The notes under the pieces are model-generated. The model saw only the letters and a program-made list of their open reading frames with translations. It was not told the DNA's origin and did not search any database. Shown piece after piece: positions 18,128 to 27,845 of a stretch of DNA of 64,000 bases (the stretch's first letter is position 1; each line of letters starts with the position of its first letter). Location: contig JAJRQQ010000028.1 of NCBI GenBank assembly GCA_024280155.1, positions 62,001 to 126,000 of the forward strand. The letters run 5' to 3'. The position numbers were made by a program, and so were the translations under genes. The stretch comes from Bacteroidota bacterium (GTDB lineage: Bacteria; Bacteroidota; Bacteroidia; Flavobacteriales_D; Crocinitomicaceae).

Positions 18128-20587
18128 ATGTTATACAGGTTGCTTTCCATTTTTTTTTGTATTTCTACAGTAATATCTTTTGGGCAAAAAACCTACGAAA
18201 TGAAAAAGAGCACAAACGCAATAAAAGTTGATGGGTTCTTAGTCGAAAATCAATGGGATGAAGCCAATGTAGCTACAGATTTCATCGTTCAGTCACCTGT
18301 TTTTGGAGTAAAATCTGAATTTATTTCTATCATTAAAATGTATTACGATGAAAATGCACTATATATCGCTGGAGAATTACACGATCCGCATCCTGATTCA
18401 GTAAGTTATTCGATGTCGCAAAGAGATGACTTTGGTAATGCAGATTGGTTTTTTGTAACGATTGATACCTACGGAAAAAACAACAATGGATTTAGTTTTG
18501 GAGTGACTTCAGCTGGTGTAGAATTAGATGCGTTGGCATTTACAAATTATAACGACGAATCATGGAATGCTGTTTGGCGTTCAGCCGTACAAAAACAAGA
18601 TTATGGTTGGTCTTTTGAAATGAAAATACCATTTTCAGCCATTCGTTTTCCCAATGAATATGTTCAAAATTGGAAGGTTAACTTTTCAAGACAAGTTCGG
18701 AGAAGGCGAGAAACTTCCACTTGGAATCCAATTGACCCAAATGTTTATGGAGATCTAACTCAATCCGGTTTTATAAAAGGAGTGGAAGGAATAAAGTCTC
18801 CGTGGAGATTGTCATTCACTCCCTATGTAACTGGTTATTTAGAGAAGTCAACTGATCTCTCTACAGGAAAACAAACCTGGAAAAATCGTGTAACTGGAGG
18901 CTTGGATTTAAAATATGGAATCAATGATGCTTTTACTTTGGATATGACAGTTATTCCCGATTTTGGTCAAACTCGATCAGATAATCAAATTTTAAACCTC
19001 GGACCTTTTGAAGTTCGTTATAATGAAAATCGCCCTTTCTTTATTGAAGGGACAGATCTTTTTCAGATTGGAGGTGTTTTTTATTCTCGAAGAATTGCAG
19101 CTTCTCCTTTTCATGAATATGATGTTTATGGAGATTTGAATGATTCTATCGGAGAACATGTCGTTGAAAACCCAGGTATTTCTCAAATGATTAATGGAAC
19201 AAAAGTTTCTGGGCGAACAAAGGGAGGATTAGGAATTGGAGTGTTCAACGCTGTTGAGAATGAAATGAATGCAATAATTGAGGATTCTCTCGGTAATCGA
19301 AGAATGTACCAAACTAATCCTTTGACTAATTACAATGTATTTGTTCTTTCTCAAAATTTAAAAAATAATAGCACCGTTTCTTTTGTTAATACAAATGTAA
19401 CTCGGGTTGGTAAAGATAGAGATGCAAATGTCACTGTAGGTGAAGCAAAGATTTTCACACCGGACGGGAATTATAGAATCTATTCTCGCGTTAATATTTC
19501 TTCAATAAATGAAGGCGAAATGATTTATGGGCATAAGTTAGATGTTGGTGTTTCTAAAGTTGCTGGAACTTGGAGGTATGGAGTGAGTTATGGGGAAGAA
19601 AGTGAAACTTATGACCCTAATGATTTAGGCTTTCTGTACAATAATAATTCTCGAACTTATAATGCAAATATTAGTTGGAATGATTTTAAACCTTCAAAGC
19701 ATTTTTTTCGGAAATCGATTTCTCTTGGGTGGTATTATGGAGAGTTATACAAACCTCAGTTGTTTAATTATACAGGATTTTATTTTAATGCAGGAGGCTT
19801 ACATAAAAGCCAAACATATATGTCATTTTCTGGTAGTTCAGATCCTTTTGGTAGTGTAAATCATTTTGAATCACGTAATTTTGGTAAAATTGTGCGATAC
19901 AATCCTAAGGCAAATGTAAATTACTTCTTCTCCACCGATTACAGTAAACGTTTTGCACTGGATGGCAGATTGGGCTATGTTAAATTTTTCGGGATAAACC
20001 AAGATAAGTATAATTTATATTTGAGTCCACGTTTAAGAATTTCAGACCGAATGATGTTGGTTGTTGACGCTTATATAGATGTCAGTAATAATGAATATGG
20101 ATTTGTTTACGGACAAGATGCAACGTTTAAAGATGATATTGTTCTAGGGTTTAGAAATCGAGTTGATGTGGAGAACTCGGTTGCTTTAGAGTTTGTTTTT
20201 ACCAAGAGAATGGGAATGGATTTTAGCTTGCGTCATTACTGGGCACAAGTAGAATATAATGACTTTGCAAAGTTAGGCGATGATGGTGAAATGATTGACA
20301 TTGATTATCAGGCTTTCGATTCTAATGGGAACTCTGTGCATAACACAAATTTTAATGCGTTTACACTAGATGTCAATTATCGTTGGATTTTTATTCCAGG
20401 AAGTGAGTTGAGAATTGTTTATAAAAACAATATTTTCGCATCAAAGTCAGTTTTAGAAAGTCATTATTTCGAAACGTTCGAGACATTGTTTAATCAACCT
20501 CAAATCAATAGTATATCCATGAAACTGTTGGTTTACATTGATGTACTTTATTTTAAAAGGAAGAATAAGGGAGAAAGGGTAATCTAA
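18128..20587 (+). CDS. Outer-membrane protein with CBM9-like and DUF5916 regions
   Basis: A signal peptide (MLYRLLSIFFCISTVISFGQ) is followed by a CBM9-like sandwich domain (about residues 25-220: IKVDGFLVENQWDEA, YDENALYIAGELHDP, GWSFEMKIPFSAIRF). The rest is a long region rich in aromatic beta strands, consistent with a C-terminal outer-membrane barrel (NENRPFFIEGTDLFQIG is a conserved DUF5916 motif). Members of this Bacteroidota family are usually about 750-850 residues; 819 fits. Their role is unproven; carbohydrate or protein handling at the cell surface has been supposed from the CBM9-like domain. The gene is monocistronic and convergent with dnaN, with only three bases between the stops. 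Confidence 0.8.
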   Translation: MLYRLLSIFFCISTVISFGQKTYEMKKSTNAIKVDGFLVENQWDEANVATDFIVQSPVFGVKSEFISIIKMYYDENALYIAGELHDPHPDSVSYSMSQRDDFGNADWFFVTIDTYGKNNNGFSFGVTSAGVELDALAFTNYNDESWNAVWRSAVQKQDYGWSFEMKIPFSAIRFPNEYVQNWKVNFSRQVRRRRETSTWNPIDPNVYGDLTQSGFIKGVEGIKSPWRLSFTPYVTGYLEKSTDLSTGKQTWKNRVTGGLDLKYGINDAFTLDMTVIPDFGQTRSDNQILNLGPFEVRYNENRPFFIEGTDLFQIGGVFYSRRIAASPFHEYDVYGDLNDSIGEHVVENPGISQMINGTKVSGRTKGGLGIGVFNAVENEMNAIIEDSLGNRRMYQTNPLTNYNVFVLSQNLKNNSTVSFVNTNVTRVGKDRDANVTVGEAKIFTPDGNYRIYSRVNISSINEGEMIYGHKLDVGVSKVAGTWRYGVSYGEESETYDPNDLGFLYNNNSRTYNANISWNDFKPSKHFFRKSISLGWYYGELYKPQLFNYTGFYFNAGGLHKSQTYMSFSGSSDPFGSVNHFESRNFGKIVRYNPKANVNYFFSTDYSKRFALDGRLGYVKFFGINQDKYNLYLSPRLRISDRMMLVVDAYIDVSNNEYGFVYGQDATFKDDIVLGFRNRVDVENSVALEFVFTKRMGMDFSLRHYWAQVEYNDFAKLGDDGEMIDIDYQAFDSNGNSVHNTNFNAFTLDVNYRWIFIPGSELRIVYKNNIFASKSVLESHYFETFETLFNQPQINSISMKLLVYIDVLYFKRKNKGERVI

Positions 20588-20590
20588 ATC

Positions 20591-21709
20591 TTAACGATTC
20601 AACATTACAGGCATTACCAACATTAAAATGTCTTCGTTCTCATTTGATTCTGCAGGCATTAATAAACCAGCACGACTTGCTTCACTCATTTCCAATCGAA
20701 CTTCTGTAGAATCAAGATTATTCAATATTTCCATTAAGAAACGAGAGTTAAAACCAATTTCTAAATCTTCTCCAGAATAGTTACAAGTAATTCTTTCTTT
20801 TGCTTCATTTGCAAAATCAATATCTTCAGCAGAAAGAGAAAGCTCAGAACCAGCTAGTTTCAATTTAATTTGATGTGTTGTTTTATTTGCAAAAATAGAG
20901 ACACGTTTTACAGAACTCAAGAATTGCAATCGATCAATAGTTAAAACGTTCGGATTCTCTTTCGGAATAACCGCTTCGTAGTTTGGGTATTTACCATCAA
21001 TCAAACGACAAACCAATACAATGTCACCAAAAGTAAAAACAGCATTTGAGTCATTGTATTCTAATTGAACTTCTTCATCCGAAGAAACCGTTGATTTTAA
21101 TAAGTTTAAAGGTTTTTTTGGTAGAATAAACGAAGAAGAACTTGTTGCTTGAGAGTCTGTGCGAGTATAACGAACTAATTTATGTGCATCTGTTGCAACG
21201 AAAGTGATACTTTCAGGAGAAAACTCACAAAATACTCCACTCATCACAGGGCGTAAGTCGTCAACACCTGTAGCGAATAATGTTTTGTTAATTGCACTCG
21301 TAATAATGTCTCCCGTAATTTTAATTGTACTCGGGTTTTCTACTTCAGGTGTTTTAGGGCAATCATCACCATCAAATCCAACCATTTTAGATTTACCATT
21401 GTCGTAGGCAATTTCGATTTCAAAATTACTTGAGTCAATTTTAAATGTACAAGGTTGTTCCGGTAAATTCTTTAAAATATCCATCAAAAGCTTTGCTGGA
21501 ATACAAATTTTAAGATTTTCTTCAGAAGAATTAATGTCAACTCTTGTACGAATCATTGTCTCCGCATCCGAAGCTGAAACGTTTAATACACCATCCTTAA
21601 TTTCAAACAAAAAATTGTCTAATATTGGTAATGTATTACTTGTGCTTAAAACACCAGAAATGCTTTGTAAACTTTTTGATAAGGTCGCGCTTGATACTAC
21701 AAAATTCAT
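20591..21709 (-). CDS. dnaN: DNA polymerase III beta subunit (sliding clamp)
   Basis: Ring-shaped dimeric clamp that tethers DNA polymerase III to DNA. The start MNFVVSSATLSKSLQSISGVLSTSNTLPILDNF, the central FVATDAHKLVRY and the C-terminal LVMPVMLNR are classic DnaN landmarks; 372 residues is the standard three-domain length. dnaA and recF are not adjacent. Instead the gene sits downstream of the gldF-gldG-DUF4340 operon on the same strand, an arrangement I recall from other Flavobacteriales. It has its own -7 box within the 104-base gap. Confidence 0.97.
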   Translation of the reverse strand: MNFVVSSATLSKSLQSISGVLSTSNTLPILDNFLFEIKDGVLNVSASDAETMIRTRVDINSSEENLKICIPAKLLMDILKNLPEQPCTFKIDSSNFEIEIAYDNGKSKMVGFDGDDCPKTPEVENPSTIKITGDIITSAINKTLFATGVDDLRPVMSGVFCEFSPESITFVATDAHKLVRYTRTDSQATSSSSFILPKKPLNLLKSTVSSDEEVQLEYNDSNAVFTFGDIVLVCRLIDGKYPNYEAVIPKENPNVLTIDRLQFLSSVKRVSIFANKTTHQIKLKLAGSELSLSAEDIDFANEAKERITCNYSGEDLEIGFNSRFLMEILNNLDSTEVRLEMSEASRAGLLMPAESNENEDILMLVMPVMLNR

Positions 21710-21734
21710 CTTAAAATCTTTTTTTAATAAGATT

Positions 21735-21742
21735 CAAAATTA
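21735..21742 (-). promoter_or_regulatory. -7 box of dnaN
   Basis: On the minus strand TAATTTTG matches TAnnTTTG, 25 bases before the dnaN ATG. A DnaA-box-like TTATCAACA (plus strand 21792-21800) occurs 50 bases further upstream. Confidence 0.5.
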
Positions 21743-21813
21743 TTCAATAATCTTGATAAAAGTTAGCTATAAATCGTTTTTTTTAGTTGAGTTATCAACA
21801 ATTCGTTATTTGG

Positions 21814-22866
21814 CTATTGAGTTTTGATTCCATCAACAGTTTTGAATTGATTTTCATCCATTGGAAAGTAAACATGTCCTAGAAGTAGTTTATTAAATAC
21901 AAAATATTGACATTTTACCAATTGCCCCGTAGGTAATTCACACCAAAAACGATCTTCATCGTTGTCTCGGAACTCTATATTACCAACAGTTGTTGTTGTA
22001 TTCGAAGTTTTTATTCTGAAGCAACGAAGCTTATTTATTTTTCCATTTGTTTCAGTAACAGTTAGAACTGCAAATGGCACTGTTTTTAGAACACTGTCGA
22101 TTTGGATTGGATTAAGTTCATAGTTAGGAGACTCATAGTGAACTTTTTTGTACTGGTTTAGGTATCTAAAAATCATCGCTGTATCCACGTTTTCTAAAAG
22201 CCGATTTTCTTGATATACTTTTAAGTCAGTGCCTTTTTTTACCACAGAAAAGCTCCTTGAAGGTTCATCACGAGTATCAACTTCTACTTTAGCAATTTCA
22301 TTGATGTCTAAGTTGAAAATGTTTGTGCACATCCATTGGCGTGGATCAGCAAAGAATCGTGGAGAAATAATCCCATGTACTCCTTTTATTTTCATAATCA
22401 CAGGAAAAGCACTTTCTCCGTATTTTTTAGAATCCAATTGCATTATTTGACCATAATGATCCTGTGTAGAATTCCCAATATACCACGTTTTCTCCCATTC
22501 ACCATCGATGAAAATTTCAACACGAATGTGTTGGGCAGTCATGTCTTTCTTCGCCTTTTTTAATTCACTTTCTGCTAAGTATCCTTTAAATTCAATGTTT
22601 TTGATGGCGTCAATAATAAAATCAGCGCTTTCTTGATTAATACAACCACCGTCTTTATCTGTCCATATTCCATCTGTCTTATGAATTTCAAATGTATATC
22701 CGTTCGCGTCACTAATCGTTACTTTATCGATTTCTTCCGTTTCTTTAATCGAGAATTCAATCAGTTGAGTGTCTGATTTTCCTTTATTCTTGTTTAAGTC
22801 ATAAACAAAGTAAGATAAAATTACAATAACTGTGAGGGCAAGTAAAAGCGTAATGATTTTTTTCAT
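21814..22866 (-). CDS. DUF4340 domain-containing protein, gldFG operon
   Basis: A predicted single-pass membrane protein: an N-terminal membrane segment (residues 4-23) followed by a periplasmic region of about 325 residues with repeated beta-rich DUF4340 units (TISDANGYTFEIHKTDGIWTDKDGG). DUF4340 proteins accompany GldG-type ABC transporters across bacteria and probably belong to the same complex, but no biochemical role is known to me. The gene starts 5 bases after gldG and is co-transcribed with it. Confidence 0.82.
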   Translation of the reverse strand: MKKIITLLLALTVIVILSYFVYDLNKNKGKSDTQLIEFSIKETEEIDKVTISDANGYTFEIHKTDGIWTDKDGGCINQESADFIIDAIKNIEFKGYLAESELKKAKKDMTAQHIRVEIFIDGEWEKTWYIGNSTQDHYGQIMQLDSKKYGESAFPVIMKIKGVHGIISPRFFADPRQWMCTNIFNLDINEIAKVEVDTRDEPSRSFSVVKKGTDLKVYQENRLLENVDTAMIFRYLNQYKKVHYESPNYELNPIQIDSVLKTVPFAVLTVTETNGKINKLRCFRIKTSNTTTTVGNIEFRDNDEDRFWCELPTGQLVKCQYFVFNKLLLGHVYFPMDENQFKTVDGIKTQ

Positions 22867-22871
22867 AGAAA

Positions 22872-24665
22872 TTATTTTGTATACTTTTTTCGACGAATAA
22901 GGTTTATTAAAAACGATAATAATAATACAGAAAGTATTGGAAGTCCAATGTTTAAGTAGCGAAAGAAATTAGCATGTGTCTTTACTTTTTCCTTATTCAT
23001 CTCATGAATGTCAATTTGGCGACTTCTAATGTCAAGAACTGAATTATCCCCCATCATATAATCGGTTAAATTCTGAAAGAACTCTTGATTTCCAAAGAAA
23101 TGTGGGATTTTAAGTTTAATTAATTCTGGAGAGAACTGTAAATCATTGATTTTTTTAGGGCGGTATTGCCAACCATCACCTAGTCGAGTTGGCATAGAGT
23201 CATATTCATTGGCTAACCATCGACCGTTTCCAACCAATAAGACTTTACCTTCAACTTGACTAATTGTATCAAAATGAATTGCAGAGTTTTTAGCAAATTC
23301 ATCTACTATTCGATTTCTAAAATGCGATTTAAAGAATCCTTCTGCTAGACCTGCTAAGCATTTCTTGTTGTTTTCGTTTTCTGGATCAGCAACTAATTCA
23401 GGTGATTTCCCATAGTTCTTGTAAATGGCTAGATTTAGCAATGGTGCCATGCCAGAGACTGTGGAGTTTGAACTAGAAGTTAGAATAGGTGTCAATGAAA
23501 CATTTGGATTGTTCCCGACAAATAGTATTTCATTCACATACTTTAACGAAACAGGTTCTAGGTTTCTTGAAATAGGGTGGTCTGTTGGTGTTGCCAATAC
23601 ATGGTAAAACCAAGGGATTAATGATTGATTCGCAAAAGGAACGGACATTGGAGCACAATGAGCATCCATCACAAGATTGTCATTAATTTTTAATCCATAG
23701 TCGAAAAGCATTCTATCTAATCTTAATGCAGGGTATCGGGTTGTATGGGTTTCGCCAGTTCTTCTGAGAGTGTCCTCATTCAAGTATAGTTCATCCATGA
23801 AACACATCAAACGACCACCTTTCATGACAAATTGGTCAATTAGATATAAATCTTTATCACTAAAACGTGATCTTGGGCGAGCAATAATTAAACCTTGAAC
23901 ATTATCTAAAGCATTAATAGAATCATTTAATGTAATATCAGCAACCGCATAGTATGGCGAAATCAATGCGCGAACTCGTTGAGTTTGTGGGTAGGTTAAT
24001 TCTCCGTGGCCATGTAGAAAAGCAATTCGAGGCTTCTTTTCTTGTGTAGCTCTTCGTAAAGAACTGATGAGCATGTACTCTAAATTATTGATTGAATTCT
24101 GAATCGTGTTAAGTGTTTGTTCGCTATTAAGAGCGTAAGGTTGTCCAGCCCTAGAACCTGGGAGCAATTGGATACTCTGAACAGAGGAGCCACCGTACTC
24201 AATAATTGCACCTGGCCAAATCATCATCTGACTTTGAGCACCATCTTTCATGTAAACCAAATCCATCGGAAGAATTCCTTGTCCTTTTGCATAGATAGAT
24301 TGGAATAATTCTTGTTTTTCTTGTTCTGTTCCTACGTTGGGGTCAATGAATTGATATTCGATTTTATTTCCAGAAATTTCTTTGAATTCGATGAGCTTAT
24401 CTTCAACGGCATCTCTAAAATGTTTAATCTCTGCAGGAAGGTTTCCTTCTAAGTATATTTTTACATTAATTCTTGTTTTAAAATTATCTGCTTCTCCTAA
24501 ATACGTTTTTGTACCCTCAGCTAGAGAAAACCTTTGATCAGCAGTTGTGTCAAACCTCATGTAAATAAAAGAGGCAATGATGTTAATTAAAAAAACGACG
24601 GCTAAAATGATGAGTAGGAATGTCCAGTTATAAACTCCAGATAGAATCTTCTTTTTTTCTGACAT
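22872..24665 (-). CDS. gldG: Gliding motility ABC transporter auxiliary protein GldG
   Basis: A membrane-anchored periplasmic component of the Gld ABC transporter. An N-terminal TM (about residues 12-33) and a C-terminal TM (about 570-588, followed by IRRKKYTK) frame a large soluble domain of the GldG/IntraFlagellar-Transport-like family (RIAFLHGHGELTYPQTQRV, FVMKGGRLMCFMDEL). Such auxiliaries pair with the permease GldF and ATPase GldA, which were found in Flavobacterium johnsoniae gliding screens. GldF lies 4 bases upstream; GldA is not in the window. Length 597 matches the family. The presence of gldFG does not by itself prove gliding. Confidence 0.92.
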   Translation of the reverse strand: MSEKKKILSGVYNWTFLLIILAVVFLINIIASFIYMRFDTTADQRFSLAEGTKTYLGEADNFKTRINVKIYLEGNLPAEIKHFRDAVEDKLIEFKEISGNKIEYQFIDPNVGTEQEKQELFQSIYAKGQGILPMDLVYMKDGAQSQMMIWPGAIIEYGGSSVQSIQLLPGSRAGQPYALNSEQTLNTIQNSINNLEYMLISSLRRATQEKKPRIAFLHGHGELTYPQTQRVRALISPYYAVADITLNDSINALDNVQGLIIARPRSRFSDKDLYLIDQFVMKGGRLMCFMDELYLNEDTLRRTGETHTTRYPALRLDRMLFDYGLKINDNLVMDAHCAPMSVPFANQSLIPWFYHVLATPTDHPISRNLEPVSLKYVNEILFVGNNPNVSLTPILTSSSNSTVSGMAPLLNLAIYKNYGKSPELVADPENENNKKCLAGLAEGFFKSHFRNRIVDEFAKNSAIHFDTISQVEGKVLLVGNGRWLANEYDSMPTRLGDGWQYRPKKINDLQFSPELIKLKIPHFFGNQEFFQNLTDYMMGDNSVLDIRSRQIDIHEMNKEKVKTHANFFRYLNIGLPILSVLLLSFLINLIRRKKYTK

Positions 24666-24669
24666 GGAA

Positions 24670-25410
24670 TTATTTTTTTAAAGATTTGATGACTGTCAAT
24701 GCTGCGTATATAAAAACAACAATTAATGATATGAAATAAATAATATTTTTGGTGTCAATGACTCCTTTTTGGATGGCATTGTAATGATAGCTCATTCCAA
24801 AATACTGAACAATAGAATCAGAACTACCCATTAAATTGTATGAGCCGAGGAGGGCGATTCCTCCGATTTCAGGCATAAAAATCCAGCAAAAGAATAATGC
24901 TAGAATAAAAGCTACAATTTGGCTACTCGTTAAAGAAGAAGTGAAAATACCAATTGCAACAAAGGATGCTCCAATTAAGACTAAGCCTAAATAAGAAGCG
25001 ATTGTTGCTCCGTGATCAAATTTTTCAGGCTCTTGAGCTAGTGCAACCATCGAATAGTAATAGATCAAGGTTGGTAGTAGGGCAATGATGAGTAATGTCA
25101 CACTTGCAAAATATTTCGCTAGAAGAATTTTAATATCAGAAATAGGTCGAGTAAAAAGGAGTTCCATTGTTCCTGTTCTTCTTTCTTCGGCAATAGAACG
25201 CATGGTGATTGCTGGGATTAGGATAAGAAAAATGATAGGAGAAGAATTGAAAAATGGAATCAAATCAGCTTCTGTCCCCTCTAATAAATTAGCATCAGTG
25301 GATGCAACCCAATGCATTATTCCTGAAGTAATGAGATAAATTAGAATAAAGACATACCCTATGGTTGAACTCAAAAAACTCTTAATTTCTTTAAAATATA
25401 ATGCTCTCAT
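24670..25410 (-). CDS. gldF: Gliding motility ABC transporter permease GldF
   Basis: Six-helix ABC-2-type permease. The start MRALYFKEIKSFLSSTIGYVFILIYL and the motif RTGTMELLFTRPISDIKILLAKYFAS are diagnostic of the GldF/ABC-2 permease family. Transmembrane segments lie at about residues 17-35, 55-72, 95-115, 135-157, 165-185 and 220-240. It heads the operon gldF-gldG-DUF4340. The ATPase partner (GldA type) must be encoded elsewhere. The transported substrate is not established. Confidence 0.93.
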   Translation of the reverse strand: MRALYFKEIKSFLSSTIGYVFILIYLITSGIMHWVASTDANLLEGTEADLIPFFNSSPIIFLILIPAITMRSIAEERRTGTMELLFTRPISDIKILLAKYFASVTLLIIALLPTLIYYYSMVALAQEPEKFDHGATIASYLGLVLIGASFVAIGIFTSSLTSSQIVAFILALFFCWIFMPEIGGIALLGSYNLMGSSDSIVQYFGMSYHYNAIQKGVIDTKNIIYFISLIVVFIYAALTVIKSLKK

Positions 25411-25563
25411 TCTTTACTGTGAAAATAAAATTCAATTAGAATCATCAAAAATAAGATTTTAGTTCGAAAATACAACGTAAAAAAATGTTAACTACACACA
25501 TCTTTTAGTGAAAGAGAGAAGAATTGGTTGATTTTTAATTCGAAATGAGTTTTAAAAATGTCT

Positions 25564-25875
25564 TTAAGTGACTTTATCTTCGAAGCCATTAAAATAAGCA
25601 TTGACACTCCAGGCTTCAGGTTTTGCATTGAACCAAGGTTTTATTTTTGGCCAAACAGCACCAAAAGTGTCAGAAGTTCTGTAATTATCTAAATCTTCTT
25701 GTGACTCCCAATGACTATAAGTCATAACAGTTGTTGAAGAATTGATGTCTTGATATAATTTCATCCCGTAGCAACCTGGAAAACTATTTACTTTATGCTT
25801 TATTGTGTCGAAGAAACGAAGAAAATCTTCTAGTTTATCTTCTTTGAATTCAAGTTTTACAATTCGTGTAATCAT
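25564..25875 (-). CDS. Antibiotic biosynthesis monooxygenase (ABM)-like protein
   Basis: A small dimeric alpha-beta barrel protein, 103 residues from ATG 25875 (MITRIVKLEFKEDKL). The longer ORF-track start would overlap the upstream gene by 75 bases and add residues not seen in ABM proteins. FPGCYGMKLYQDINSSTTVMTYSHWESQEDLDNYR follows the ABM/quinol monooxygenase pattern, though the catalytic chemistry varies or is absent in many members. The start codon lies one base after the SAM hydroxide adenosyltransferase stop, so the two are translated from one message. The physiological substrate is unknown. Confidence 0.82.
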   Translation of the reverse strand: MITRIVKLEFKEDKLEDFLRFFDTIKHKVNSFPGCYGMKLYQDINSSTTVMTYSHWESQEDLDNYRTSDTFGAVWPKIKPWFNAKPEAWSVNAYFNGFEDKVT

Positions 25876-25876
25876 A

Positions 25877-26743
25877 TTAAAAATTGGGGAATAATTCGTC
25901 AATTGTATCTCTAGACCCTTTCGGTGTATATTCGACCATAATAATGTCATCCTTCCTTAAACCAAACAATTCTGCAGCACCTCCAGTAGTTTTAGTCGCT
26001 CCTCGGTTGATGGCAATTTCCAACAGGTTGTTTCCATTGAATAAGGCAACCTTCTCTCCGGCAGGGACAACATTGTACGAAGGAGAAATTGTATCAATGT
26101 AATAGTCTTTTCTTTTGAAACGAATCGTGAAAGGAATGTTTGTACCGTTTCTTTCAAATAAATCTTTGCTGATGTTTGTAATCGCGTTTCCAAAACTATC
26201 GATATAGATTACATGTCCACGAATTAAATTTGGTTCGGTAACTGCAACTGAAGATAAAGCATTTCTGTATGAGCTGTGTGGGGATGCAACTTCATCTACT
26301 TTTACACCATTTAATAGCTTAACTGCTGTTGCAATTAACATATTCTTCGTGCACGACTTAAAAAAGCTTGGGTTGGATAAAACATCGTCAATTCTCCAGA
26401 ATGAAGTTGGTTTGTTTTCTTGAAGAAAAACTCCAAAAAAACCATTGTCATTGGAAATGAAATATTGGTCTTCGTAAAAAAGAATGGCGGGTAAACTACC
26501 ATCTCCATCTCCAAAATTAATTACAGGTTCACTATCTACTCCAATCACGTGAATTGTACCTTTAGGAAAGTCTTTGTAACATGAACGAATTTGAAATGCA
26601 GCCTGAGAAACATCAAAGGGGAGAACGTTATGAGTAATGTCAACAATGTAAGGTGAGTCAACAGAACTTAAGATGGTTCCTTTTAAAGATGCCACATAAT
26701 GATCGTTTGTTCCGAGGTCAGTTGTTAATGTTATTATGCCCAT
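25877..26743 (-). CDS. SAM hydroxide adenosyltransferase (DUF62, SAM hydrolase)
   Basis: Hydrolyses S-adenosylmethionine to adenosine and methionine using an activated water, like archaeal and bacterial DUF62 relatives of fluorinases. The N-terminus ITLTTDLGTNDHYVASLKG is diagnostic, with the SAM-contacting Asp of TTDLG; YIVDITHNVLPFDV and VDSFGNAITNIS follow in the usual order. Length 288. It is divergent from phoH and co-transcribed with the ABM-like gene. The cellular purpose of the reaction is not settled; methionine/SAM recycling is only a possibility. Confidence 0.9.
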   Translation of the reverse strand: MGIITLTTDLGTNDHYVASLKGTILSSVDSPYIVDITHNVLPFDVSQAAFQIRSCYKDFPKGTIHVIGVDSEPVINFGDGDGSLPAILFYEDQYFISNDNGFFGVFLQENKPTSFWRIDDVLSNPSFFKSCTKNMLIATAVKLLNGVKVDEVASPHSSYRNALSSVAVTEPNLIRGHVIYIDSFGNAITNISKDLFERNGTNIPFTIRFKRKDYYIDTISPSYNVVPAGEKVALFNGNNLLEIAINRGATKTTGGAAELFGLRKDDIIMVEYTPKGSRDTIDELFPNF

Positions 26744-26780
26744 TGTTGATAAAATACGTGCGATTAAGCCAAAATAATTT

Positions 26781-26788
26781 TAAATTTG
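26781..26788 (+). promoter_or_regulatory. -7 box upstream of phoH
   Basis: TAAATTTG fits TAnnTTTG and lies 55 bases upstream of the proposed phoH start. It is in the divergent promoter region shared with the SAM hydrolase gene. Confidence 0.45.
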
Positions 26789-26843
26789 TATCAAAAATAA
26801 GGTTAATTAAGGGAAAAGTATTCTTCCTTCTAAAAAAAAACAT

Positions 26844-27845
26844 TTGCTCGAAAAAAAAATCGCAATAAAAGGAGTTAATCCTGCCGAATTGTTTGGCGTT
26901 CGGAATGCAAAATTAAAGTACATCAAATCATTCTTTCCTAAACTGAAGGTAATTGCACGTGGGAATATAATCACAATAGCAGGGGATGAAGAAGTTATGG
27001 ATGAGTTTGAAAAGAAATTTGATTTAATTCTTCGACATTTTCATAAATTTAATCGATTGACAGAAAGTAATATCGATAATTTAATGATGGATGATGGAAA
27101 GAAAATGCTAGAAACTAAAGAGAAAGATGAAATTCTAGTGTACGGAAATCATGGGACTAAAATCTCACCAAGAACTATCAATCAACGAAAGTTAGTTGAA
27201 TTGGTAAATAAAAAGGATATGGTTTTTGCCGTTGGTCCTGCGGGAACTGGGAAAACATACACAGCGGTTGCATTAGCCGTTCGAGCATTGAAGAATAAAG
27301 AAGTTAAACGAATTATTTTAACACGACCAGCTGTAGAGTCAGGAGAGAATTTAGGTTTTTTACCTGGCGATTTGAAAGAAAAGTTGGATCCATATATGAT
27401 GCCTCTTTATGATGCCTTGAGAGACATGATACCTGCTGAGAAATTGGCAGATATGATAGAGTTTGGTGTAATAGAAATTGCCCCACTTGCGTTCATGAGA
27501 GGTCGAACTTTGGACAAAGCATTCGTTATTTTGGATGAAGCTCAAAACACGACAACAATGCAAATGAAAATGTTCCTAACTCGAATGGGAATGACAGCCA
27601 AATTTATTATTACTGGTGATATGTCGCAAGTTGATTTGCCGAATCGACAGCGTTCAGGTTTGGCTTATGCTTTAGATGCTTTAGAAAGTGTAAAGGATAT
27701 TGGGATTGTTCGAATGGGAACTTCAGACGTAATCAGACACAGTCTCGTGAAAAAAGTAATTGATGCTTTTGCAACAATCGAAGAGAAAGAAAAAAAAGAA
27801 AAAGATAAAAGAAAAAATAATGAGTCAAGCAATAATCGAAAGTAA
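26844..27845 (+). CDS. PhoH-like P-loop ATPase
   Basis: A cytosolic ATPase of the PhoH/PhoL family, linked to RNA metabolism and often found with YbeY. Walker A GPAGTGKT at residues 131-138 and Walker B VILDEAQN near residue 230 are intact; [15 protein letters not shown] and GDMSQVDLP are family motifs. The N-terminal KH-like region (residues 1-70) is present. The TTG start (26844) is uncertain: the preceding bases are A-rich, with no obvious ATG in frame. The C-terminal 25 residues are Lys/Glu/Asn-rich and overlap the purC start by 26 bases. YbeY is not nearby. Confidence 0.9.
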   Translation: MLEKKIAIKGVNPAELFGVRNAKLKYIKSFFPKLKVIARGNIITIAGDEEVMDEFEKKFDLILRHFHKFNRLTESNIDNLMMDDGKKMLETKEKDEILVYGNHGTKISPRTINQRKLVELVNKKDMVFAVGPAGTGKTYTAVALAVRALKNKEVKRIILTRPAVESGENLGFLPGDLKEKLDPYMMPLYDALRDMIPAEKLADMIEFGVIEIAPLAFMRGRTLDKAFVILDEAQNTTTMQMKMFLTRMGMTAKFIITGDMSQVDLPNRQRSGLAYALDALESVKDIGIVRMGTSDVIRHSLVKKVIDAFATIEEKEKKEKDKRKNNESSNNRK

